Origin: Burkholderiales bacterium | GTDB taxonomy: Bacteria > Pseudomonadota > Gammaproteobacteria > Burkholderiales > SG8-39 | NCBI GenBank assembly: GCA_017880775.1 | Contig: JADGRQ010000003.1 | Location: 56,110-120,109 of the forward strand | Direction: 5' to 3' | DNA: 64,000 nt | Part shown: positions 27,823-35,287 of the stretch, piece by piece | Position numbering within the stretch: position 1 is the first letter of the stretch | How the letters are laid out: every line of letters begins with the position of its first letter | Made by a program: the position numbers and the translations under genes | The notes under the pieces: generated by a model | The model's input: the letters and a program-made list of their open reading frames with translations, nothing else | Told to the model about the DNA's origin: nothing | Database searches by the model: none

Positions 27823-28791
27823 ATGAAACTCCGCCTCGTTGCTTCGCTGGCCATGCTGCTGGCCGCGCCGGTCGTCCTGGCGCAAGGCTACCCGACCAAG
27901 AACGTTTCGATGCTCGTGCCGTTCGCCGCAGGCGGACCCACCGACACCGTGGCGCGCGTCATGGCGCAGGCGATGTCCAAGCCGCTGGGTCAGCAGATCA
28001 TCGTCGAGAACAAGCCCAGTGCCGGCGGCATCCTGGCGGGCGAGCAGGTCGCCAAGGCGAATCCGGACGGCTATACCATCCTGATCCACCACATCGGAAT
28101 GGCGACCGCGCCGACGCTCTACCGCAACCTGCGTTACAAGCCGCTCGAGGATTTCGAGTACATCGGCCTGATCAACGAGGTGCCGATGACGCTGATCGCG
28201 CGGCAGAATTTTCCTGCCAAGGACTTCAAGGAGTTCCTCGCCTATATCAAGGCCAACAAGGCGAAGGTCACCTATGCCAACGCCGGTGTGGGCGCGGCCT
28301 CGCACCTGTGCGGCATGCTGTTCATGAGCGCGATCCAGACCGACTTTCTCACCGTGCCGTACAAGGGCACCGGGCCGGCGATGAACGACCTGCTCGGCGG
28401 CCAGGTGGATTTCATGTGCGACCAGACCACCAACACCACCGCGCAGATCAAAAGCGGCAAGGTCAAAGTGTACGGCGTGACCACGCTTACGCGCGTGCCG
28501 TCGCTGAAGGACATCCCGACTTTGAACGAGCAGGGGTTGAAAGGCTTCAATGTGTCGGTGTGGCATGGGCTGTACGCGCCGAAGGGAACGCCCAAGCCGG
28601 TCATCGACAAGCTGGTCGGCGCGTTGCAGGAGGCGCTCAAGGACCCGACGGTGAAGACTCGCTTCAACGACCTGGGCACCGAGCCGATCGATTTGAAGCG
28701 CGCGACACCTGATGCATTGCGCGCCTTCCTCAAGAGCGAGATCGACAAGTGGGGCCCGCTGATCAAGTCGGCGGGCGTGTACGCCGACTGA
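27823..28791 (+). CDS. Bug/TctC family tripartite tricarboxylate transporter receptor
   Basis: Periplasmic solute-binding protein of the TTT/Bug family (322 residues), expected to capture a small carboxylate or similar ligand. A signal peptide (MKLRLVASLAMLLAAPVVLA) is followed by the family N-terminus GYPTKNVSMLVPFAAGGPTD with VARVMAQAMS. Further segments are GQQIIVENKPSAGGILAGEQ and VPYKGTGPAMNDLLGGQVDF. GGAGGGGA lies upstream of the ATG. No TctA or TctB membrane gene is nearby, so it is an orphan receptor, as is typical of the very large Bug families of Burkholderiales. The ligand cannot be predicted. Confidence 0.93.
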   Translation: MKLRLVASLAMLLAAPVVLAQGYPTKNVSMLVPFAAGGPTDTVARVMAQAMSKPLGQQIIVENKPSAGGILAGEQVAKANPDGYTILIHHIGMATAPTLYRNLRYKPLEDFEYIGLINEVPMTLIARQNFPAKDFKEFLAYIKANKAKVTYANAGVGAASHLCGMLFMSAIQTDFLTVPYKGTGPAMNDLLGGQVDFMCDQTTNTTAQIKSGKVKVYGVTTLTRVPSLKDIPTLNEQGLKGFNVSVWHGLYAPKGTPKPVIDKLVGALQEALKDPTVKTRFNDLGTEPIDLKRATPDALRAFLKSEIDKWGPLIKSAGVYAD

Positions 28792-28880
28792 TCGCGGCGC
28801 GCTACCTGAGGAGGTGCTGGCCAAGCCGCGTCAGTTGAACTCCACCGCAGTCGTTGAACTGCGCCGGGGCAGTCGCTGCC

Positions 28881-29258
28881 TTATTCCATATCAGGCTTCA
28901 GCGGCAACAGGCGAACACGCGAGCGCTTCGGCTCCACAGTCACGATTGCTCCTTCCGCCAACTGCTCGGAGGAGCGCCGGATCGATTCGATCACCGTTGC
29001 AGCCAGAGCCTCGAGTGCAACGCTTTCCGATCGGAGCTGTACCACGCTCGGACCGCGATCGCCCGAAGCCGCGATGATTGCCGCAAAATCGAGATCGTGG
29101 GTGAACACAACGTGACCGTGCTCAGCCGCCCAAGCGAGAATCTCTTCGTCTTCCGCGGTCGCGCTGCCGACGTTTGACCAATGTACCGCATCGATTCCGG
29201 CCGCCCGAATCGTCTCCGCCCAGTGCGGGGACAGATTCATGTCGACCAGAATTTTCAT
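28881..29258 (-). CDS. DUF5615 PIN-like protein, probable toxin
   Basis: A 125-residue PIN-like nuclease-fold protein: MKILVDMNLSPHWAETIRAA at the start carries the first acidic residue, then DEEILAWAAEHGHVVFTHDL with DFAAII supplies others. DUF5615 proteins commonly accompany DUF433 proteins, as here, and are regarded as toxin-antitoxin-like pairs. Its ATG overlaps the DUF433 stop by 4 nt, so translation is coupled to the putative antitoxin. Activity is predicted from family and context only. Confidence 0.85.
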   Translation of the reverse strand: MKILVDMNLSPHWAETIRAAGIDAVHWSNVGSATAEDEEILAWAAEHGHVVFTHDLDFAAIIAASGDRGPSVVQLRSESVALEALAATVIESIRRSSEQLAEGAIVTVEPKRSRVRLLPLKPDME

Positions 29259-29485
29259 GCGTCCGTGAGCGTCAACTCCGTCTCATCGATTCGCCAGGCG
29301 GCATACCGCAGCGCCTGCTGGATGTCCTCGCGCTCAAGATAGGGATAGTCCGCCAACAGCTTCTCCACGGCATGGCCGGCGCCGATCTGACGCACGATCA
29401 TGCCCACAGTGACGCGCATGCCGCGGATCGTGGGTTTGCCGCCCATGACCTTCGGGTTGTGGGTGATGCGGTCGAATTCCTTCAT
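29255..29485 (-). CDS. DUF433 protein, probable antitoxin
   Basis: A 76-residue DUF433 protein: MKEFDRITHNPKVMGGKPTI, then RGMRVTVGMIVRQIGAG and an acidic helical half (YPYLEREDIQQALRYAAW), a compact winged-helix-like domain. ATG 29485 was chosen because the family begins at this point; the frame remains open far upstream but with no recognisable protein. It precedes and overlaps the DUF5615 gene, the normal antitoxin-first order. Confidence 0.88.
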   Translation of the reverse strand: MKEFDRITHNPKVMGGKPTIRGMRVTVGMIVRQIGAGHAVEKLLADYPYLEREDIQQALRYAAWRIDETELTLTDA

Positions 29486-29607
29486 GGCGATCTGCCTTGG
29501 GGTTCGCTTCCCCGCGATTCTACGCCGTAGCACCAAATTGCTCTGACCCCGAGCTACCGCCTCGCCACGGAGAACCCGGATGAACCGAAGTTCCCATCCG
29601 TCAAAGG

Positions 29608-29637
29608 AAAAAGGGCGGACTCGGCCGCCCTTTTTTT
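29608..29637. terminator. Bidirectional intrinsic terminator
   Basis: GGGCGG and CCGCCC form a stem around the 6-nt loop ACTCGG, extended by AAA/TTT pairs and flanked by an A-run on the left and seven Ts on the right, so it can act in both directions. On the minus strand it lies about 15 nt past the dienelactone hydrolase stop and most probably ends that transcript. Confidence 0.8.
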
Positions 29638-29651
29638 GCGGGTGCGTCGCG

Positions 29652-30539
29652 TCACGCCACGCCGTGTTTTTTGAACCATGCCAGCATGCGCTTCCAGCCG
29701 TCTTGTGCTGCTTCCTTGCGGTAGCTCGGCCGGTAATCCGCGTGGAAGGCGTGCGGCATGCCTTCATAGACGTGGATCGGTGACTGCTTGTCCTTGCCGA
29801 AGGCGAACAGCGCAGCCCGCATGCGCTCGACCATCGCGATCGGGATCCCTTGGTCCGCGCCGCCATACAGGCCGAGCACGGGAGCATTTAACTGGTCGGC
29901 GATGTCCAGCGGCGTGAGCGGTTGTGCCGGCAAGGTCGGGTTCAGCCCGCCGTACCAGGACACGCCTGCCTTGATCTTTTTCGAGTGCGCGGTGTACATC
30001 CAGACGGTGCGCCCGCCGCGGCACATGCCGGTGATGCCGAGCTTCTTCGCGTTTGCCTTGCCTTGCTTCTCGACGAATGCGACCAGCGCGTCGAGGTCCG
30101 CGAGCATCTGGGTGTCGTCCAGGCTGTTGGCCTTGGCGAGCACTTCCTTGAATTCCGGGATCTTCGACAGATCGCCGATACGGAAGAACGGATCGAGAGT
30201 GATGCCGAAATAGCCGGCCTTGGCCAGCCGGCGGCAGATGTCCTTCTGGTACTCGTGCATGCCGAATATCTCAGGGACGACGATCACTACAGGGAATTTG
30301 CCGGCCTTCTTCGGCGCGGCGGTGTAGCCGGGCATCTCGCCGCCGGCGACCGGGATTTTTACGTCGGCTACATCCAGGCCTTCTGCCGGGGTGCGAATGG
30401 CGGTTTGCGCGATCACCGGTCCCGCGCCGAGCGCGAAGCCCGTGGCGGCGGCGGAGGCGAGAAAGCCCCGGCGCGAAAATTTCACTTCGGGCAACAGGCT
30501 CTCCATGTGCGGATCGGCGAACTTGGCGGGGTCGTTCAT
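29652..30539 (-). CDS. Tat-exported dienelactone hydrolase family protein
   Basis: Alpha/beta hydrolase of the dienelactone hydrolase family, 295 residues. The N-terminus has a twin-arginine signal (FSRRGFLASAAATGFALGAG, likely cleaved after VIA), so the enzyme should act in the periplasm. The DLH core shows FPVVIVVPEIFGMHEYQKDI, nucleophile motif GMCRGG (cysteine), the acidic loop LYGGADQGIP and the histidine in MPHAFHADYRPSY. The substrate is unknown; many homologues act on esters or lactones. It is divergent from the CMD-like gene across 78 nt. Confidence 0.9.
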   Translation of the reverse strand: MNDPAKFADPHMESLLPEVKFSRRGFLASAAATGFALGAGPVIAQTAIRTPAEGLDVADVKIPVAGGEMPGYTAAPKKAGKFPVVIVVPEIFGMHEYQKDICRRLAKAGYFGITLDPFFRIGDLSKIPEFKEVLAKANSLDDTQMLADLDALVAFVEKQGKANAKKLGITGMCRGGRTVWMYTAHSKKIKAGVSWYGGLNPTLPAQPLTPLDIADQLNAPVLGLYGGADQGIPIAMVERMRAALFAFGKDKQSPIHVYEGMPHAFHADYRPSYRKEAAQDGWKRMLAWFKKHGVA

Positions 30540-30617
30540 GCGGTCTCCTCCAGGCAGTTGGTGTGGGCGCCATTGGCATACACTTGCGCGCCGGCATTAT
30601 TCCATACCGAGGCCGAA

Positions 30618-31202
30618 ATGAGCGCGAATCCGATCAGCCGTTTTCCGATCCCGAAGCTCGAAGAAATGCCGGAGGACATCCGCTCGATGCTTCTCACGGT
30701 GCAGCAGAAAGCGGGCTTCATTCCGAACGTGTTCCTTGCGCTTGCGCACCGGCCGGCAGAGTTCCGCGCCTTCTTCGCGTATCACGACGCGCTGATGGAA
30801 AAGGAAGCGGGTCTCACCAAGGCGGAGCGCGAGATGATCGTGGTCGCCACCAGCGGCGCGAACGATTGCCAGTACTGCGTCGTCGCGCACGGCGCGATCC
30901 TGCGCATCCGCGCGAAGAATCCACTGATCGCCGACCAGGTGGCGGTCAACTACCGCAAGGCCGACATCCCGCCGCGCCAGACGGCCATGCTCGAGTTCGC
31001 GATGAAGGTCGCGCTGAACTCAGGTGCGATCGTGGACGCCGACTTCGCGCCGCTGCGCGCGCAGGGTTTTTCCGACGACGACATCTGGGACATCGCCGCG
31101 ATTGCCGCGTTTTTCGCGCTTTCCAACCGCATGGCGAATGTCACCTCGATGCGCCCGAACGACGAGTTCTACCTGATGGGGCGGGTCGCTAAGGTGAAGT
31201 AG
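30618..31202 (+). CDS. Carboxymuconolactone decarboxylase/AhpD-fold, peroxidase-related protein
   Basis: A 194-residue AhpD-like protein (uncharacterised peroxidase-related class). The redox motif is CQYC followed by VVAHG, and the N-terminal part ISRFPIPKLEEMPEDIRSML plus KAGFIPNVFLALAHRPAEF is typical of that class. ATG 30618 opens at MSANPISRF; the frame is open further upstream but only as antisense of the hydrolase gene. The 3' end overlaps the convergent LysR gene by 14 nt. A role in alkylhydroperoxide or aromatic metabolism is possible but unproven. Confidence 0.9.
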   Translation: MSANPISRFPIPKLEEMPEDIRSMLLTVQQKAGFIPNVFLALAHRPAEFRAFFAYHDALMEKEAGLTKAEREMIVVATSGANDCQYCVVAHGAILRIRAKNPLIADQVAVNYRKADIPPRQTAMLEFAMKVALNSGAIVDADFAPLRAQGFSDDDIWDIAAIAAFFALSNRMANVTSMRPNDEFYLMGRVAKVK

Positions 31203-32154
31203 TGCGCCGGCGGGCACGTGGTCTTGCTTCGGTCCCGCTCGAGACTTCTCCCGCCGCTTCGGCATGCAGCCAGGCGATGAATGCGTCCACTTCGGAAGTG
31301 TTCGCCGCGCGCGCCGAGCGCATCACGTAGTAGCTGCGCGGCGAGGCGATCCCTCGCTTGAAGGGCGCGAGCAGTGCACCGGAGCGCAACTGCTCGCGCA
31401 ACAGCGGCACCCGCCCGAGCGCGACACCCTGGCCGTTGATGGCGGCCTGGATCAACTGGTCGTAGTGACTGAAATGCAGTGCGCCGGCCGGCTTCAGATC
31501 CGGGATCCCGGCGGACTCGATCCATGGTTCCCAGACCAGCCACGGCATTTGGCCCGCGTTGTCCATGTGCAGCAGCACGTGCCGTGCGAGGTCCTCCGGG
31601 CGGGTGATCGGCCGCGCGCGGTCGCGGACCAGCGCGGGGCTGCACACCGGAAACACTTCCTCGCCGAACAGCTTCGCGCCGCCCGGGGCGCGCTCCGACG
31701 TCGCGTACCGGATCGCCAGCTCAATGCCCGAGCGCTCGAGATCGACGATCTCGTTGTTCGCCGCGATGCGCACGTCGACCTCGGGGTGCGCGCGCGTGAA
31801 GCGCGCCAGGCGCGGGATCAGCCATAGCGATGCGAACGAAAGCGGCGTGGTCACGGTCAGCGCGCGCGCCGCATCGCGCCCGCGCAATCGCGCGATCGTT
31901 TCATCGAGGCGCTCGAGCATCTCGGTGGCGGCGTGATTGAGCGCCTGACCGCGCTCGGTGAGCGCCAACGCGCGGTGGCGACGCTCGAACAGCGCGAATC
32001 CCAGCCGCTCCTCGAGCGAGGCGATCGAGCGGCTCACCGCGGACTGGGTCAGCGCGAGTTCCTCGGCCGCCCGGGTGAACGACAGGGTGCGTGCCGCCGC
32101 TTCGAACACCTCCAGCCGGTCGAGCGGGGGGAGGCGGTAGCGTCGGTTAGGCAT
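31189..32154 (-). CDS. LysR-type transcriptional regulator (GcvA-like)
   Basis: 321 residues: N-terminal winged helix-turn-helix (LPPLDRLEVFEAAARTLSFT, then RAAEELALTQSAVSRSIASL) and a LysR substrate-binding domain (VTTPLSFASLWLIPRLARF and onward), followed by a short Arg-rich tail. It is divergent from the DUF2917 gene over 111 nt, and the gap contains two TCAT-N7-ATGA sites that it may bind. The 3' end overlaps the CMD-like gene convergently. Confidence 0.93.
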   Translation of the reverse strand: MPNRRYRLPPLDRLEVFEAAARTLSFTRAAEELALTQSAVSRSIASLEERLGFALFERRHRALALTERGQALNHAATEMLERLDETIARLRGRDAARALTVTTPLSFASLWLIPRLARFTRAHPEVDVRIAANNEIVDLERSGIELAIRYATSERAPGGAKLFGEEVFPVCSPALVRDRARPITRPEDLARHVLLHMDNAGQMPWLVWEPWIESAGIPDLKPAGALHFSHYDQLIQAAINGQGVALGRVPLLREQLRSGALLAPFKRGIASPRSYYVMRSARAANTSEVDAFIAWLHAEAAGEVSSGTEARPRARRRTTSP

Positions 32155-32160
32155 TACTAA

Positions 32161-32182
32161 TTTTCATGCGAAAGATGAGAAA
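32161..32182. promoter_or_regulatory. Operator-like site 1 (TCAT-N7-ATGA) near the LysR start
   Basis: The sequence contains TTTTCATGCGAAAGATGAGA and two further As: an imperfect inverted repeat with core TCAT (32164-32167) and ATGA (32175-32178) separated by 7 nt. It sits about 10-25 nt upstream of the LysR gene, as an autoregulatory site would. A matching core recurs in site 2. Confidence 0.45.
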
Positions 32183-32228
32183 CCGTCGTTTGTAGAAGAG
32201 GGAGCAGTCGCCGAGAATTGTCGCACAT

Positions 32229-32245
32229 TTCATGATTCTCATGAA
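32229..32245. promoter_or_regulatory. Operator-like site 2, perfect 17-bp palindrome upstream of the DUF2917 gene
   Basis: TTCATGATTCTCATGAA has perfect 7-nt arms around a 3-nt centre and fits the LysR box form T-N11-A. It shares TCAT-N7-ATGA with site 1; the centres are 66 bp apart. It lies 20 nt before the DUF2917 ATG. Binding by the adjacent LysR protein is inference from position and symmetry. Confidence 0.55.
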
Positions 32246-32265
32246 TACGAACAGAGGAACTGACC

Positions 32266-32691
32266 ATGGACACGATTGCCGGACCGAAGCTTTACCATTT
32301 GGATCGCGCACTGCCCGAGCGGCGCGTACTCAGACTGGCGCATGCCCGCGGTACGCGCATCGTCGCTGTCGCCGGTGACGTCTGGGTCACCGAAGACGGG
32401 CGCTACGACGACGTCGTGCTCGCCCCCGGTGAGAGCGCCGTGCTGGAGCGCGACGGCATGGCGATGATCACGACGTTCGACTCCGCAGACGTGGAGATCG
32501 TGCCGCCCGCGACTGCCGAAACGAAGTCGTTTGAACGGCCGGCGATCGACACCGAACCGGTGGAGCGCTACACCCGTGCCGCGCGGCGCATGCGTGCGCA
32601 GGCGATGGCCGCGGCATTCGCGGATGCTGTCGAATGGCTGCGCGCGAAGTTGCGGCCCGCGCCGCGCACCCGCACCGAGTGCTGCGGCTGA
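32266..32691 (+). CDS. DUF2917 family protein
   Basis: Function unknown. 141 residues: a beta-rich DUF2917 domain in the first half (ARGTRIVAVAGDVWVTEDGR, then DDVVLAPGESAVLERDGMAM), like a small cupin-type sheet. A charged helical C-terminus follows (RRMRAQAMAAAFADAVEWLR), ending RTRTECCG with two terminal cysteines. AGAGGA precedes the ATG at good spacing. It is divergent from a LysR regulator with shared operator-like sites, so it is probably that regulator's main target. Confidence 0.85.
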   Translation: MDTIAGPKLYHLDRALPERRVLRLAHARGTRIVAVAGDVWVTEDGRYDDVVLAPGESAVLERDGMAMITTFDSADVEIVPPATAETKSFERPAIDTEPVERYTRAARRMRAQAMAAAFADAVEWLRAKLRPAPRTRTECCG

Positions 32692-32700
32692 CTCCGGAAC

Positions 32701-32769
32701 GGCCAATTGTGGAACGCCTCTGAATTCGGCCGCGCCTTCGCGGTTACCGACACGACCGTGCGGGGCTAG
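32701..32769 (+). pseudogene. Remnant of a DUF4143-type ATP-binding protein
   Basis: A 22-codon frame reads GQLWNASEFGRAFAVTDTTV then RG and TAG. This is the conserved winged-helix segment that follows the AAA core in DUF4143 ATPases, where GQLxNxSELGRxxGVxxTTVRxYL is usual. Everything before and after is missing, so it is a fragment of a lost gene. Confidence 0.6.
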
Positions 32770-32793
32770 ATGGCGTTTCGCAATCAACGGATC

Positions 32794-33198
32794 CTATGCG
32801 CTTTCCCAATCTTCAACTCGCAGCCCTGCCACCCGGCTGAATTCGCCGGTGTTGTGGGTGACGAGTATCAGGTCATGGGCGCGCGCGATCGCGGCAATCA
32901 TCAGGTCGTTTGCGCCGATGGGCTTGCCTTGTGCCGTCAGATCGGCGCGTATGAGTCCGTAGTCGTGCGTGGCCCGATCTCCGAACGGCAGGCTTTGCAG
33001 CGGCGCGGCGAAAATATCCAGGCGCCTGAGGTTGAACTCGACACGTGCGCTGCGTCTTGCGCCATAGAGCAGTTCGGCTCTGACGACACTGCATAAGACG
33101 ATATCAGCCGGCTCGCAAGCCATGAAGCGTTGCATCACGCCTGCATGGCTCCGATTGAGCAGCCGGATGCAGGTGTTCGCGTCGAGCAGATATTTCAC
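32794..33198 (-). CDS. vapC: VapC-type PIN-domain toxin
   Basis: 134-residue PIN-domain ribonuclease of the VapC type. Conserved acidic residues are visible in MKYLLDANTCIRLLNRS (first Asp), VVRAELLYGARRS (Glu) and GKPIGANDLMIAAIARAHDL (Asp). The last segment, VTHNTGEFSRVAGLRVEDW, is typical of the family's C-terminus. Its ATG overlaps the antitoxin stop by 4 nt. VapC toxins cleave specific RNAs, often initiator tRNA; the target here is unknown. Confidence 0.93.
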   Translation of the reverse strand: MKYLLDANTCIRLLNRSHAGVMQRFMACEPADIVLCSVVRAELLYGARRSARVEFNLRRLDIFAAPLQSLPFGDRATHDYGLIRADLTAQGKPIGANDLMIAAIARAHDLILVTHNTGEFSRVAGLRVEDWESA

Positions 33199-33422
33199 TT
33201 CAGCGGCAGCCGTTCCTCCGGCGGCCCTGAAGGCTCGTGGTTGATGGCGTCGTCCCGCGACACGCCTGCGATGCGTTCGAAATAGCCTTCCGGCCAGCCT
33301 TGTTCGGCGTCGCGCTTGACCAACGCGGCCACGTATCGGGAGACCGGTTGCCCGGCCTGCGCAGCGCGCCGTTTGATTTGCTCCGCGACCTCATCGGGAA
33401 CGTAGAAATGCAGTTGAGGCAT
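33195..33422 (-). CDS. vapB: VapB-like antitoxin
   Basis: 75 residues. The N-terminal ribbon-helix-helix-like segment is PQLHFYVPDEVAEQIKRRAA, then QPVSRYVAALVKRD. The C-terminal tail WPEGYFERIAGVSRDDAINH would neutralise the toxin. It overlaps vapC by 4 nt. An 11-bp tandem repeat immediately upstream is a candidate autoregulatory operator. The short leader (about 13 nt after a TATAAG) suggests a near-leaderless mRNA. Confidence 0.88.
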   Translation of the reverse strand: MPQLHFYVPDEVAEQIKRRAAQAGQPVSRYVAALVKRDAEQGWPEGYFERIAGVSRDDAINHEPSGPPEERLPLK

Positions 33423-33441
33423 AGAAAATACCCGCTTATAT

Positions 33442-33837
33442 TTGCTATATGTGGATTCTATGTGGAAAAGAGGCCAGACTCAATGGCACTCGTTGAATCA
33501 ATCATGCTGTCAGTTGGGAAACACGGCAGGTAGTTTGACGAACACGGATCCCTTTGAGAATCTGCAGTCCGACGCCTACTGGTCCGGTACGGTGTACGCG
33601 CCGGTTACGTTCGTCGCGTGGGAGTTCGGTACCTCTGGTGGCTTCCAGATCGACTTCAGTAAGACCAATGCGTTGTATGCAGTGGCTGTGCGCCCCGGCG
33701 ATGTGGCCGCCCATGTGGCCGCCCCGGTGTCGGAGCCGCAGACGTTCGGGTTGGCACTGGCGGGATTGGCCGCGCTGCTGGTGGCTCGGCGCCGGCGGCC
33801 TTCTCGCGTTACCTCAAATACACGTCAGCGCGAGTAG
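33442..33837 (+). pseudogene. Truncated PEP-CTERM protein with a DUF1566-like domain
   Basis: The recognisable part begins near 33511 (QLGNTAGSLTNTDPFENLQS) and continues DAYWSGTVYAPVTFVAWEFG and YAVAVRPGDV, the end of a DUF1566/Lcl-type domain. A C-terminal sorting tail follows: VSEPQTFGLALAGLAALLVA then RRRRPS, with SEP in place of PEP. Normal members have a signal peptide and a much longer N-terminal part; here the first residues (MLYVDSMWKRGQTQWHSL) look unrelated and no signal peptide is visible. This is therefore most likely a 5'-truncated remnant. It is nonetheless evidence that the lineage has or had an exosortase system. Confidence 0.65.
33448..33466. promoter_or_regulatory. 11-bp tandem repeat upstream of vapB, candidate operator
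   Basis: TATGTGGA occurs at 33448-33455 and again at 33459-33466, exactly 11 bp (one helical turn) apart, 26 nt upstream of the vapB start. It borders a minus-strand TATAAG (33435-33440) that could be the -10. Ribbon-helix-helix antitoxins often bind tandem sites with this period; occupancy is inferred. Confidence 0.4.
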
Positions 33838-33848
33838 CGAAAGTCCGG

Positions 33849-35276
33849 TCAGGCAACAACCGGCGGGCGCTCGCGCCACGCGCCGGTCGCCTGCTCGAAC
33901 GCGTGCGCGAGCTGCAGCACGCCAAAGTCATCCCGATATCGCCCGACGATCTGCAGCCCGACCGGCAGCGCCGGACTGTCTTCAGTGAACCCAGCCGGCA
34001 CCGAAATGGCCGGGTGGCTGGTGACGGTGATGTAGTAGCAGGTCTTCATCCAGTCGATGTAGTTGCCGAGCTTCACGCCGTTGATCGACTCGACATAGGG
34101 CTGGGTCACCGGGAAAGGCGCGACCTGGTTCACCGGCAGCAGCAGAAACTCGTAGCGCTCCATGAACTCGCGCATGCGCCGATAGATGTCCGAGCGCAGC
34201 GTCATTGCGCGCGCGATGCGCGGCCCGTCGAGCTTGAGGCCTTCCTCGATGTTCCACACCACCGTGTCCTTGATCTTGTCGCGGTGCTGCTTGAGCAGTT
34301 CTGCATAGCGCCCCACGAAGCCGACCGCGCGCAGCACGTGGAACACTTCGTCGGCGCCGCTCAGGTCCGGCTCTGCTTCCTCGACGATGCATCCGAGGGA
34401 CTCGAACACCTTGCGCTGCTTCTCCAGCACCGCCGCCACGCGCGTGTCCACCGGCAGGCCGCCGAGGTCCTTGCTCCACGCAACGCGCACCTTCTTGAAG
34501 TTGCGCGCCAGCGGCTTCGCGAACAACGTGCCGGGCTCGGTGATGCTGATCGGCGAGCGGATGTCGGGGCCGGCCATCGCCGAGAACAGGAAGGCAGTGT
34601 CCTCGACCGTGCGCGCGATCGGGCCGATGACCGAAAGCGTTGCCCAGACATCGGTGCCCGGGTAATAGGGCGTGCGGCCCGGCGTTGGCCGGAAGCCGAC
34701 CACGTTGCAGAAGTTCCCAGGGTTGCGCAGGCTGGCGCCGAGGTCGGAGCCATCGGCAAACGGCAGCATGCCGCAGGCCACCGCAACCGCCGCGCCGCCG
34801 GAGGAGCCGCCGCAGGTCTTGTCGAGGTCATAGGGATTGAGCGTCGCGCCGAACACCTTGTTGAAGGTCTGGCTGCCGGCGGCGAACTCCGGCGTGTTGG
34901 TCTTGCCGAGCGTGATCGCGCCGGCCGCTTTCAGGCGTTCGACCAGCAGGTGGTCCAGGTTAGGCACGTTGTTCGCGTAGATCGGCGAGCCGAAGGTGGT
35001 GCGGATCCCCTTGGTGAGGATCATGTCCTTGTAGGCGATGGGCAACCCCGCCAGCGCACCCACGCCGGCGGACGACTTCGCACGGGCGAGCTTCGCGTCG
35101 AGCTTGCGCGCCTCCTTCAACGCCTGCTCCGGCAGGAAGGTGACGATTGCGTTGACCTTGGGATTCACGCGCTCGACCTGCGCGATGTACGCTTTCATCA
35201 GTTCGACTGAGGACAGCTTGCGCGCGCGCAGCGCTCGCGCGAGTTTCCTGGCGGACTGAAACACGATGTCGTTCAT
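33849..35276 (-). CDS. Amidase signature family amidohydrolase
   Basis: Stand-alone amidase of 475 residues, hydrolysing an unidentified amide. The Ser-cisSer-Lys triad is K83 (in PIAYKDMIL), S158 (in TCGGSSGGAA) and S182 (in DGSDLGASLRNP). ATG 35276 was preferred (MNDIVFQSARKLA) because GGGGA lies just upstream; an in-frame start 15 nt earlier also exists. No signal peptide, so cytosolic. It lies 11 nt after the rng stop on the same strand, so it may be read through from the core operon, though its function is unrelated. An RGxxT-type link to the GatCAB complex is not supported by context. Confidence 0.9.
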   Translation of the reverse strand: MNDIVFQSARKLARALRARKLSSVELMKAYIAQVERVNPKVNAIVTFLPEQALKEARKLDAKLARAKSSAGVGALAGLPIAYKDMILTKGIRTTFGSPIYANNVPNLDHLLVERLKAAGAITLGKTNTPEFAAGSQTFNKVFGATLNPYDLDKTCGGSSGGAAVAVACGMLPFADGSDLGASLRNPGNFCNVVGFRPTPGRTPYYPGTDVWATLSVIGPIARTVEDTAFLFSAMAGPDIRSPISITEPGTLFAKPLARNFKKVRVAWSKDLGGLPVDTRVAAVLEKQRKVFESLGCIVEEAEPDLSGADEVFHVLRAVGFVGRYAELLKQHRDKIKDTVVWNIEEGLKLDGPRIARAMTLRSDIYRRMREFMERYEFLLLPVNQVAPFPVTQPYVESINGVKLGNYIDWMKTCYYITVTSHPAISVPAGFTEDSPALPVGLQIVGRYRDDFGVLQLAHAFEQATGAWRERPPVVA

Positions 35277-35287
35277 GAGTTCCCCGT

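Noticed and set aside
27725..28791. tRNA-Arg followed closely by the Bug gene as an integrative element boundary
   Set aside because: No integrase, excisionase or duplicated tRNA 3' end was found, so no attachment site is annotated.
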